From: an uncultured Bacteroides sp.
GTDB lineage: Bacteria > Bacteroidota > Bacteroidia > Bacteroidales > Bacteroidaceae
NCBI GenBank assembly: GCA_905197435.1
Contig: CAJJYX010000182.1
Span: forward strand, 1 to 5,770
Reading direction: 5' to 3'
Length of the DNA: 5,770 bases
The position numbers and the translations under genes were made by a program. This document shows, piece by piece, positions 1-5,535 of the stretch; position 1 is the stretch's first letter, and every line of letters begins with the position of its first letter. The notes beneath the pieces are model-generated. The model searched no databases and had not been told where the DNA came from. It saw only the letters and a program-made list of their open reading frames with translations.

Positions 1-421
1 TTCCGGAAACCACAATCTCCACGTTCTTCACTGAATTGGTCAACATGTCGACAGTGACATAGGCACCGTCCGTATAGTATTCCACAGAGGTGTCGGTAGT
101 AGTCACCGTGGCCGAACTTTCCGAATAGACGACCGTTACAGTCACAGCTTTGCTACCCCCGAATCCATTCGCTTCCCAATAAATATCCTCGTCCGTACCC
201 ACGGCATCCAGTGCCGCATCATCGGCCTTCTGCCCGTCCCAACCGGTTATGGTAGAATCGAAATCCGGCGCATCACCGTCATCGCTACTACTGCCGCCAC
301 CCGGCAAGTCTCCGGGGACAAATTCCCGCTCCTCAAAGTAGTTGTCTGCCGTGCAGGACGAGAATATCGTTCCTGCAACAAGTGTGAGGACTGCCGTCAC
401 AAGTACGGCCATTCTTTTCAT
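1..421 (-). CDS. Surface lipoprotein, Cthe_2159-like carbohydrate-binding family (N-terminal part; runs off the left edge)
   Basis: Only the first 140 codons are inside the window and no stop is reached. Residues 5-20 are a hydrophobic signal segment, followed by FSSC with the candidate lipidated Cys at residue 23, so this is probably a lipoprotein exported by signal peptidase II. An extended Gly/Ser/Asp-rich linker follows (about 36-55, including GGGSSSDDGD). From about residue 80 the pattern IYWEANGFGG, VTVTVVYSESSATVTTT and VTVDMLTNSVKNVEIVVSG resembles the start of the Cthe_2159-type carbohydrate-binding domain, a parallel beta-helix known to bind acidic polysaccharide in one clostridial member. 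That assignment is from memory of the family and rests on a partial sequence. It is the last visible gene of the four-gene minus-strand operon, 38 nt after the DUF2490 stop. In-frame ATGs also occur at 445, 439 and 433, just after an in-frame TAA. I prefer 421 because MKRMAVLVTAV is a normal lipoprotein signal start. Confidence 0.75.
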   Translation of the reverse strand, partial: MKRMAVLVTAVLTLVAGTIFSSCTADNYFEEREFVPGDLPGGGSSSDDGDAPDFDSTITGWDGQKADDAALDAVGTDEDIYWEANGFGGSKAVTVTVVYSESSATVTTTDTSVEYYTDGAYVTVDMLTNSVKNVEIVVSG

Positions 422-459
422 ACAATGTCTCATAACCATATACATTTATCTTTATTACA

Positions 460-1185
460 TTACAGCTTGAACGAATAACCTACGCCTATGACATGACCGT
501 TCGTATCATCATCATCGCTCCGGTCTATATAGCGATAGAATACACTTACCGAATGGCGTTTGTTGAACTTGTAGTCCGTCCCCACCGTCCAGCGAGTTTT
601 CTCATACGTGAAACCGGGCAGGGAGTTGTACAACTCGCAAGATACGAAAGGCGTGAAACCACTCTTGCGGATGTTGTACTCCGCCTTCAAGCGCGAGCGT
701 AGCACCTGTTTGTGTGATGCTCCAACCAATTCGTCCGTCTTCGCCGATCCGTCATCGCCGTCCCACTTAGCAACAGCCTGTTCGGTATAGTAAGTGTACT
801 GGTAACGTTCGCGCAGGAAAAAGTTGAAACGATTCCACGAATAACTGCCCGTCAAGGCGAACGAGAGGCGGTGGCGGGGCTGCCAATAATCGGAAATGAT
901 ATTCCCTTTCCTGGTCGTACGGCTCTCCACATGCCGGTGGATGTATTTGTATTCCGCCGACATCTTTAGCCAGCGGCACAGCTTGTAGTCCAAACCTGCC
1001 GAAGCAGCCCAACGTTCCGTTCCATCCAGCCCGTCCACCGTGCGGAACTCGCCCTCAACATATCCCGACAATCCCTTTGCCAAACCAAACTTCATCTCCG
1101 CCGATGTCCACAGACTCTGAGCCCGTAGAACCGACGCAACCATACACAAGGCCGCCAGTAGTATTATAATCTTTCCCCTTCTCAT
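460..1185 (-). CDS. DUF2490-family outer-membrane beta-barrel protein
   Basis: This 241-residue protein has a clear Sec signal peptide: RRGK, a hydrophobic core at 5-20, and likely cleavage after LRA at residue 22, leaving QSLW as the mature N-terminus. The rest alternates polar and hydrophobic/aromatic residues in amphipathic strands (for example LKMSAEYKYIHRHV, FNFFLRERYQYTYY, HSVSVFYRYIDRS) separated by charged turns, and ends in VIGVGYSFKL. That is the look of a small outer-membrane barrel, and the size and strand pattern fit DUF2490, a family without an established function. Its ATG overlaps the stop of the DUF4956 gene in an ATGA junction, which indicates co-transcription and probable translational coupling. 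In the operon it could provide an outer-membrane conduit or anchor for the adjacent lipoprotein; that role is inference. Confidence is high that it is an exported barrel and moderate for the exact family. Confidence 0.85.
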   Translation of the reverse strand: MRRGKIIILLAALCMVASVLRAQSLWTSAEMKFGLAKGLSGYVEGEFRTVDGLDGTERWAASAGLDYKLCRWLKMSAEYKYIHRHVESRTTRKGNIISDYWQPRHRLSFALTGSYSWNRFNFFLRERYQYTYYTEQAVAKWDGDDGSAKTDELVGASHKQVLRSRLKAEYNIRKSGFTPFVSCELYNSLPGFTYEKTRWTVGTDYKFNKRHSVSVFYRYIDRSDDDDTNGHVIGVGYSFKL

Positions 1186-1853
1186 AATTCTGTCATTTTA
1201 GGCAATTTCATCAACTGGTCCACAGTATTGGTTCCTTCATCGGCAGCATCATAATAGACTTTCAGCATAGCCGTATCGCGTAGGAAATCCATCGCCCCGA
1301 CTTCAATCCTGATAACCGTGAGTCCGGTACGCCGTTGCAAATCCTCGACCAGCTCGGTTCTGCGACTCGGCAGAACAAGGTCTATACGGTCATAAAGCAC
1401 CAGCTTGCAGGAGACGTGGCTGATCCATCGGTTGTCCTCGGACACACGTATGAACACTATAAAGATCATATTTGTCACCACCAATTCGACATAGCTGAGC
1501 GTCACAGCCAGTGCATTGATGACCGAGAGGGCGATGAGCACGAACAAATAAGTCATTTCACGCACGGGCATCGACTCGGTGCGGTAACGTATGATGCCAA
1601 AGATGGCAAAAAGCCCCAGGGCAAACCCGATTTTGAGTTTGACACCTCCCAGCAGGAATATCAGGAAAAAGACACTCACACTGATAAGCATAAATGTGAA
1701 ATAGTAGTCTCTGCGCCTGCTCTTGGGATAATACAAAAAATGGATGATACACCACGTGACAAGGGTGTTGAACGCGAAGCGCAGCAATAACTGCCACGTA
1801 TCTGCCATGTCCACCAGAGGTACATCCAAAAATTCCAAATCGTCCATAATCAT
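1182..1853 (-). CDS. DUF4956 inner-membrane protein
   Basis: The 223-residue protein has an acidic N-terminus (residues 4-18), then four or five membrane helices at about 20-42, 50-70, 73-88, 101-118 and 120-135. These are followed by a soluble C-terminal domain of about 85 residues with alternating beta/alpha character (KLVLYDRIDLV, LQRRTGLTVIRIEVG, AMLKVYYD). The basic KSRRR at 44-48 and RYRTE at 89-93 suggest these loops and the C-terminal domain face the cytoplasm. The stretch FGIIRYRTESMPVREMTYLF, bridging two helices, is the strongest family signature and matches DUF4956, a family commonly encoded beside VTC-domain proteins. No biochemical function is established to my knowledge. By analogy with the yeast VTC complex, where a soluble polymerase domain works with membrane subunits, it could be the membrane partner of the neighbouring polymerase. 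The gene starts 14 nt after the VTC stop and ends in an ATGA overlap with DUF2490. A second in-frame ATG at 1847 is an equally possible start. Confidence 0.88.
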   Translation of the reverse strand: MIMDDLEFLDVPLVDMADTWQLLLRFAFNTLVTWCIIHFLYYPKSRRRDYYFTFMLISVSVFFLIFLLGGVKLKIGFALGLFAIFGIIRYRTESMPVREMTYLFVLIALSVINALAVTLSYVELVVTNMIFIVFIRVSEDNRWISHVSCKLVLYDRIDLVLPSRRTELVEDLQRRTGLTVIRIEVGAMDFLRDTAMLKVYYDAADEGTNTVDQLMKLPKMTEL

Positions 1854-1867
1854 TCTATGTTTATATG

Positions 1868-2647
1868 TTAAGTATTGTTTCGCAGGTATGACTGTTCGGG
1901 ATACAGCAGCCGACGGATCATCCGCAGCCTTGGCTTCAACCGGTTCTGCCGGAGCTGCCGGTCGGTGAGCGCCATACCTACACAGTATTTGCTGAATCCG
2001 GCCGGATGGATGTGCAGTCCGTGCAACATCTCCCCGGCGGGCGAACGAGTATTCCCGTCACGCTTGAGTTCTATGATGACAAGCCCCTCCAACGAACGCT
2101 CACACCCGGTGGACACATTGTGGAAACATAGGCCGGTATCGATGGTGAGACGCTCTGTCAGAAGACTGTTGACCAGTGTGATGCGTCGAAAACGGTTCCG
2201 TACCTGAGGGACAAGGCTTTTCGGTATGTAATGCGAATGAGACCGGATGAAGTCAGAATACGGCATGATATCCTCACCGATACCCACTGCCGGGATACGT
2301 TTTTTGTCCGTACGCCCATGATTGTCCTTATCCTTGATTTCCAGAAACGCCGTGTCCGAATTCTCGTATACGCGCAGACGGATCTTCTGCCGCACTTTGC
2401 GCCCTCTCTGGTGTTGGGTAAACATGTCACAATCGGGGGTATCGAAATAACAAGTGTAATATGACATGTCGCGCAACCCGCCGATCTCCTGCACGCGATA
2501 CTCCACGCCGGCCATCTCCAGCAGCCTGACAAGATATGACACGGTCGTGACATATTTCGTGTCGATGCGGTTCATCAGGCGCACCCGTGACATCTCGTCC
2601 AGCGAGATGGGAACAAACCCCTGTAATATACTGCTGATCCTATCCAT
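1868..2647 (-). CDS. VTC-domain polyphosphate polymerase-like protein
   Basis: This 259-residue protein lacks a signal peptide or membrane helix and should be cytoplasmic. It has the VTC catalytic fold, a triphosphate tunnel metalloenzyme domain that in yeast Vtc4 polymerises polyphosphate from ATP gamma-phosphate. Visible signatures in order are NRIDTKYV (26-33), YYTCYFDT (63-70), RQKIRLRVY (86-94), FLEIKDKDNHGRTDKKR (101-117), ERLTIDTG (165-172), VIIELKRDG (190-198) and FSKYCVGMAL (218-227). By family analogy, the basic residues K31, R90, R92, K105, K115/K116, R152/R154, R166 and K220 would line the anion tunnel and E193 would hold the metal, so the catalytic set appears complete. The SPX regulatory domain and membrane segment of the yeast enzyme are absent, so membrane functions must come from partners. 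It is the first gene of the minus-strand operon, just downstream of a good Bacteroides-type promoter. Activity on ATP versus another substrate is not shown by the sequence. Confidence 0.9.
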   Translation of the reverse strand: MDRISSILQGFVPISLDEMSRVRLMNRIDTKYVTTVSYLVRLLEMAGVEYRVQEIGGLRDMSYYTCYFDTPDCDMFTQHQRGRKVRQKIRLRVYENSDTAFLEIKDKDNHGRTDKKRIPAVGIGEDIMPYSDFIRSHSHYIPKSLVPQVRNRFRRITLVNSLLTERLTIDTGLCFHNVSTGCERSLEGLVIIELKRDGNTRSPAGEMLHGLHIHPAGFSKYCVGMALTDRQLRQNRLKPRLRMIRRLLYPEQSYLRNNT

Positions 2648-2674
2648 ATTCTTATATCAGTCATTTAACGAATA

Positions 2675-2706
2675 CAAAAATAAGCGTCCCGATATACGCA
2701 ATAAAA
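2675..2706 (-). promoter_or_regulatory. Predicted promoter of the VTC operon
   Basis: Read on the minus strand, TATTTTTG (2682-2675) is an exact match to the Bacteroides -7 consensus TAnnTTTG. About 19 bp upstream lies TTTA (2705-2702), a one-mismatch version of the -33 TTTG box. Transcription would start near 2670, giving a leader of about 20 nt before the ATG at 2647. The -7 box is convincing and the -33 box is weak, so an activator may contribute. Confidence 0.55.
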
Positions 2707-2778
2707 TATTTTCTGCCAACGGGACTGTATTGTCGACAAAACACTACCGGAACGTTCACCGTCCTATTCTGTCCTGCT

Positions 2779-2811
2779 ACGTTTGGCAGAGAAAAACGGA
2801 CGTTTGGTAGA
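2779..2811 (+). promoter_or_regulatory. Direct repeat with 21-bp period, candidate LytTR regulator binding site
   Basis: ACGTTTGGCAGA (2779-2790) and ACGTTTGGTAGA (2800-2811) are identical at 11 of 12 positions and start exactly 21 bp apart, placing both on the same face of the helix. LytTR-type regulators such as AgrA, ComE, YpdB and BtsR bind pairs of direct repeats with this period, usually just upstream of the promoter they activate. Here the second copy ends 5 bp before the plus-strand -33 box, and a LytTR regulator is encoded at 4571-5284 in the downstream operon. The repeat is seen directly; assignment to that regulator is inference. Confidence 0.6.
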
Positions 2812-2816
2812 TTTGT

Positions 2817-2848
2817 TTTGGTGCTTCTGAAGTTTCATCCTACCTTCG
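2817..2848 (+). promoter_or_regulatory. Predicted promoter of the Spy-like/kinase/regulator operon
   Basis: TTTG (2817-2820) matches the Bacteroides -33 box and is followed after a 20-bp spacer by TACCTTCG (2841-2848), which differs from the -7 consensus TAnnTTTG at one position. Transcription would start near 2853-2855, leaving an A/T-rich leader of about 20 nt with no Shine-Dalgarno sequence before the ATG at 2874. The imperfect -7 box beside an upstream direct repeat fits an activator-dependent promoter. Confidence 0.6.
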
Positions 2849-2873
2849 TATCTGAAAATTTAAACATAAATTT

Positions 2874-3419
2874 ATGAACATTAGAAGACAATTTTGGGCT
2901 GTCGTATGTACCACACTCTTCGTATGCGGTGGCACAACCATGGCACAAGAAGCGGGAAAGGAAATGCCAGACCGGCAGAAAAAGGAGTTCAAGCCCATGC
3001 CCCTTTCACCCGAGAAATCGGCACGGCGTACAACCGACCGCATGGACTCGTTACTCAATCTTACGGAAAAGCAGTATGACAAGCTCTACGAACTGAATCT
3101 GAAGTGGGCACGTGAAGACGCGGAGAATAAAACAGTAGCGCCCCGTATGGGCGGCAGACCGGAAGGAGCGCCAAACTTCAGGGGAGCCGGAAGCTTTGGA
3201 CAGGGACCGCACGGAAACCGTCCGCCCGAAGGTATAGACCGCCGTCCACCTCGCGATTTCGCACCGTCAAACGACAGAGAGAAGATGGAGAAACAGCGCA
3301 AAAAACGCGAGAAGAAATTGAAGAAGGTGCTCACCGACGAGCAGTATGCCCGCTGGGTGGAGAAACGGGATCCCATCCTGCCGGAAGGCAGGAGAGAAGG
3401 GAAAAGAGGAGATTGGTGA
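2874..3419 (+). CDS. Periplasmic Spy/CpxP-like protein (DUF4890-like)
   Basis: This 181-residue protein starts with a signal peptide (MNIRRQFW, hydrophobic core 7-22) and probable cleavage after TMA at residue 24. The mature part is highly charged. One helical segment at about 45-85 contains LTEKQYDKLYELNLKW (LTxxQ motif at 63-67), and a second at about 133-165 contains a Lys/Glu-rich run and VLTDEQYARWVEK (LTxxQ at 153-157). Paired LTxxQ motifs are the hallmark of the Spy/CpxP group of periplasmic chaperones and stress sensors, and similar Bacteroidales proteins are usually labelled DUF4890. Between the helices lies an unusual Gly/Pro/Arg-rich linker (about 91-131). The gene opens the plus-strand operon, 7 nt before the sensor kinase, so it probably serves as output, sensor accessory, or both, for that system. 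Chaperone activity is inferred from the motifs; metal binding is possible but not supported by a His cluster. Confidence 0.82.
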   Translation: MNIRRQFWAVVCTTLFVCGGTTMAQEAGKEMPDRQKKEFKPMPLSPEKSARRTTDRMDSLLNLTEKQYDKLYELNLKWAREDAENKTVAPRMGGRPEGAPNFRGAGSFGQGPHGNRPPEGIDRRPPRDFAPSNDREKMEKQRKKREKKLKKVLTDEQYARWVEKRDPILPEGRREGKRGDW

Positions 3420-3426
3420 TGGCTAA

Positions 3427-4599
3427 ATGACAGGAAGGATGAAAATTTTCAATACCCGCTCATACGTGTGGCTCATCTATGCCATCCTTTGGGGGATGGT
3501 GTGGGGGTATCCCGTGCTCACTGCCCTGGTTATTGCTGTAAGAGAAGGGACTGCTGTATCTTGGGGTGGCGTTTTTCATGATTGGATCGGCATATTCCCC
3601 TTCTTCCTGCTCTTCCTGCTCCACCGCCTACCGGTGCATTTCTTGTTAATGCGCTACCGCGTACGCGTCTACATCCTTTCCGTAATGGCGTTGCTTTGCC
3701 TTTTCGGCTTTTGCCGCTACTATTCGGACACGGAGAGATCTCCTGCATCGCATATGCAGGAACATCGCATGCCCCCCCACGAACAGCCGCCCGGTGAAAG
3801 GCCGGAACCTTCCGGTCCGCGCCCTCCCCGTCCAGACGGACACAGGCCGGCTCCCGAAGGGCTGCCCAAACCCCTGCTGCTGGATCTCGTGATTGCCGCC
3901 CTGATGCTGGGCTTCGATTTGGCCATCGCCCTTCTTTTCCGCTATCAGGACGAGCAGGAGAAGGCGCGCAGGCTGGAGACCGAACACCTGCGGTACGAAC
4001 TGGAACACCTCAAGGCGCAAGTTAATCCGCACTTCTTCATGAATATGCTCAACAACATACACGGAATGGTAGAGTTGGATCCCGTCAAGGCACAAGAGAT
4101 GATCATGGAGCTGTCGAAACTCATGCGCTACGTACTCTATGAAGGGGCGAAACCCCGCACCTCGCTATACATGGAGACTGGCTTCATCAGTAACTACGTG
4201 GAACTGATGCGGAAACGCTATCCCAGCCGGAAGGTGCGCATCAGCCTCGAACTGCCCGAAGAGAACCGGGAGCATATATTCCTTCCACCCTTGTTGTTCA
4301 TCAGTATCATCGAGAATGCTTTCAAACACGGCATAAGCTACCAGAGCCCCTCCTTTGTAGATATACGACTCTTTATGGAGAAGAAGAAACTCCACCTCGA
4401 CTGCACGAACAGTATCCACAGACGTCCGCCGAAAGAAGGCCGCGCCGGAGGCGTGGGGCTTTCCAACCTCCGGCAGCGGTTGCAACTGCTCTACGGTGAC
4501 GGCTTCACACTGGACATCACGGAGAAAGACGGAAAAACCTATCAAGTAAAACTGATTATCCCTTACGAATATGATACAGATACGATGCATGGCCGTTGA
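3427..4599 (+). CDS. LytS/YehU-type sensor histidine kinase with proline-rich periplasmic loop
   Basis: The 390-residue protein has four predicted membrane helices (about 14-38, 53-75, 79-99, 150-172). Basic loops at 4-11 and 76-80 place the N-terminus and the TM2-TM3 loop in the cytoplasm, so residues 100-148 face the periplasm. That loop holds about 17 prolines and several His and Arg (MPPHEQPPGERPEPSGPRPP and onward). A linker helix (173-195) leads to a His_kinase domain with the phospho-acceptor in QVNPHFFMNMLNNI (His202), and an ATPase domain with an N box IENAFKHG (295-302) and a G box GGVGLSNLRQRL (341-352). The kinase is complete. Such kinases pair with LytTR regulators, and one follows immediately with a 29-nt overlap. 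The signal is unknown, but co-transcription with a Spy-like periplasmic protein suggests envelope stress. The start could instead be Met5 (3439); the downstream sequence is unaffected. Confidence 0.93.
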   Translation: MTGRMKIFNTRSYVWLIYAILWGMVWGYPVLTALVIAVREGTAVSWGGVFHDWIGIFPFFLLFLLHRLPVHFLLMRYRVRVYILSVMALLCLFGFCRYYSDTERSPASHMQEHRMPPHEQPPGERPEPSGPRPPRPDGHRPAPEGLPKPLLLDLVIAALMLGFDLAIALLFRYQDEQEKARRLETEHLRYELEHLKAQVNPHFFMNMLNNIHGMVELDPVKAQEMIMELSKLMRYVLYEGAKPRTSLYMETGFISNYVELMRKRYPSRKVRISLELPEENREHIFLPPLLFISIIENAFKHGISYQSPSFVDIRLFMEKKKLHLDCTNSIHRRPPKEGRAGGVGLSNLRQRLQLLYGDGFTLDITEKDGKTYQVKLIIPYEYDTDTMHGR

Positions 4600-5284
4600 T
4601 GACGAGCCGATAGCGCTGGGAAAATTGGAGAACTATATCCGTAGAATACCGTTCCTTGAACTCGTAGCACTCTGCGAAAGTCCCGTGGAGGCTGTGCAAA
4701 TAATGATGGAACAACAGGTGGACGCCCTGTTCGTGGACATCAATATGCCCGACTTGAACGGCATGGAGATGGTCTCCTCCCTACCCACCCCACCGATGGT
4801 GGTCTTTACTACCGCTTATGCGGAATATGCTGCGGAGAGCTACCGTATTCCTGCCGTGGACTACCTGCTGAAGCCCTTTGATTTCGCTGATTTTCAGCGT
4901 GCAGCAAGCAGGCTGCTGAAACAGGCAAAACTTTCCAACGGCACGACGACCACGTCCGACGAAGACTACTTGCTGGTCAAGGACGGATACAAGTATGTCA
5001 ACGTTCCCGTCGCCGACATACTCTACATACAGGGAATGAGAGATTATGTGAAAATATATGCCGAAGGGAGGAAGCCGGTCATCGTCAATACTTCGATGAC
5101 CCAAATGAAAGAGAAGCTCCCGGCCTGCTTCCTGCAGGTGCATCGCTCCTGGATCGTCAATATAAGAAAGGCAAAGGAGATAGAGCGTATGCGCATCGTT
5201 ATCGGAGAAGAACGGATTCCGATAGGCGACAGTTACAAGCAGCAGTTTATGGAGTTCCTGCGGCTGCATTCCTTAGAGAAATAG
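4571..5284 (+). CDS. LytTR-family DNA-binding response regulator
   Basis: The 237-residue protein has an N-terminal receiver domain (1-118). Its acidic pocket is D10-D11-E12, the phospho-acceptor Asp is D56 in LFVDINMPDLNG, the switch Thr is T80 in FTTAYAEYA, and the conserved Lys is K101 in YLLKPF. A short Thr/Ser/Asp linker (122-131) leads to a LytTR DNA-binding domain (about 132-233) with the typical IQGMRDYVKIY and CFLQVHRSWIVNI segments. All key residues are present, so it should be phosphorylated by the kinase encoded just upstream and bind paired direct repeats. MIQIRCMAVDDEP is the usual family N-terminus, which supports the ATG at 4571 rather than Met7 at 4589 and gives a 29-nt overlap with the kinase gene. 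The likely target is the 21-bp-period repeat at 2779-2811, implying autoregulation; other targets cannot be judged here. Confidence 0.94.
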   Translation: MIQIRCMAVDDEPIALGKLENYIRRIPFLELVALCESPVEAVQIMMEQQVDALFVDINMPDLNGMEMVSSLPTPPMVVFTTAYAEYAAESYRIPAVDYLLKPFDFADFQRAASRLLKQAKLSNGTTTTSDEDYLLVKDGYKYVNVPVADILYIQGMRDYVKIYAEGRKPVIVNTSMTQMKEKLPACFLQVHRSWIVNIRKAKEIERMRIVIGEERIPIGDSYKQQFMEFLRLHSLEK

Positions 5285-5412
5285 AGAGAAGCACTACTTG
5301 ACGTATTTCCTTTTCGGCCGGTTTCCGAATGATGACTTAAAAAACAAGATAATATATTCCCAAAGAGAGTTGACTAAAGAATAATGATTATCACGTACAT
5401 ATGTCTTATCTT

Positions 5413-5427
5413 ATTATTTTAAATAAT
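5413..5427. repeat. AT-only inverted repeat in the spacer before the MetY-like gene
   Basis: ATTATTT and AAATAAT form 7-bp arms around a single central T, located about 28 bp upstream of the first candidate -7 box. It could be an operator, but the whole spacer (5330-5450) is very AT-rich, so such palindromes also arise by chance. It is not followed by a T-tract and contains no GC pair, so it is not a convincing terminator. Confidence 0.25.
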
Positions 5428-5454
5428 TATAGAAGATTATTTATCTGAAATTCA

Positions 5455-5484
5455 TACCTTTGTACCGATTAAGATCTACTTTTG
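5455..5484 (+). promoter_or_regulatory. Two candidate -7 boxes for the MetY-like gene
   Basis: TACCTTTG (5455-5462) and TACTTTTG (5477-5484) both match the Bacteroides -7 consensus TAnnTTTG exactly. Neither has a clear TTTG at the proper -33 distance. Transcription from the first would give a leader of about 68 nt and from the second about 46 nt. The leader is AT-rich and I see no SAM- or cobalamin-riboswitch-like structure in it. Confidence 0.5.
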
Positions 5485-5535
5485 CAACAACTTACACGAT
5501 ATATAGATAAGAAACTTAAAAAAACAGATAACATT

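Noticed and set aside
1335..1790. 151-codon plus-strand open frame opposite the DUF4956 gene
   Set aside because: It lies wholly antisense to a well-supported membrane protein gene, has no hydrophobic or domain pattern of its own, and has no promoter or leader.
2158..2553. 131-codon minus-strand frame inside the VTC gene
   Set aside because: Out-of-frame shadow of the VTC coding sequence, rich in Arg, Cys and Trp as expected for a frame-shifted reading.
2466..2810. 114-codon plus-strand frame covering the VTC start and the divergent spacer
   Set aside because: It runs through the promoters and the direct repeat and is antisense to the conserved VTC N-terminus; no family resemblance.
3780..3860. 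Pro-rich stretch in the kinase considered as a frameshift artefact
   Set aside because: The reading frame is continuous with clear membrane helices on both sides and a normal kinase core downstream, so the low-complexity loop appears genuine.
4018..4068. Non-standard H-box in the kinase (HFFMNMLNN rather than HFLFNTLNN)
   Set aside because: The phospho-acceptor His, the NP before it and the following Asn residues are kept, and similar FFMN versions are common in Bacteroidota kinases, so it is not a sign of a degenerate enzyme.
3646..4095. 149-codon minus-strand frame opposite the kinase gene
   Set aside because: Antisense shadow of conserved kinase sequence, including the H-box region.
4781..5269. 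162-codon minus-strand frame opposite the response regulator
   Set aside because: Antisense to a complete receiver/LytTR protein with all key residues; no independent signal.
5313..5329. Small hairpin (TTCGG, 7-nt loop, CCGAA) after the response regulator stop, considered as a terminator
   Set aside because: The stem is only 5 bp and is not followed by a T-tract on either strand, so it does not look like an intrinsic terminator.
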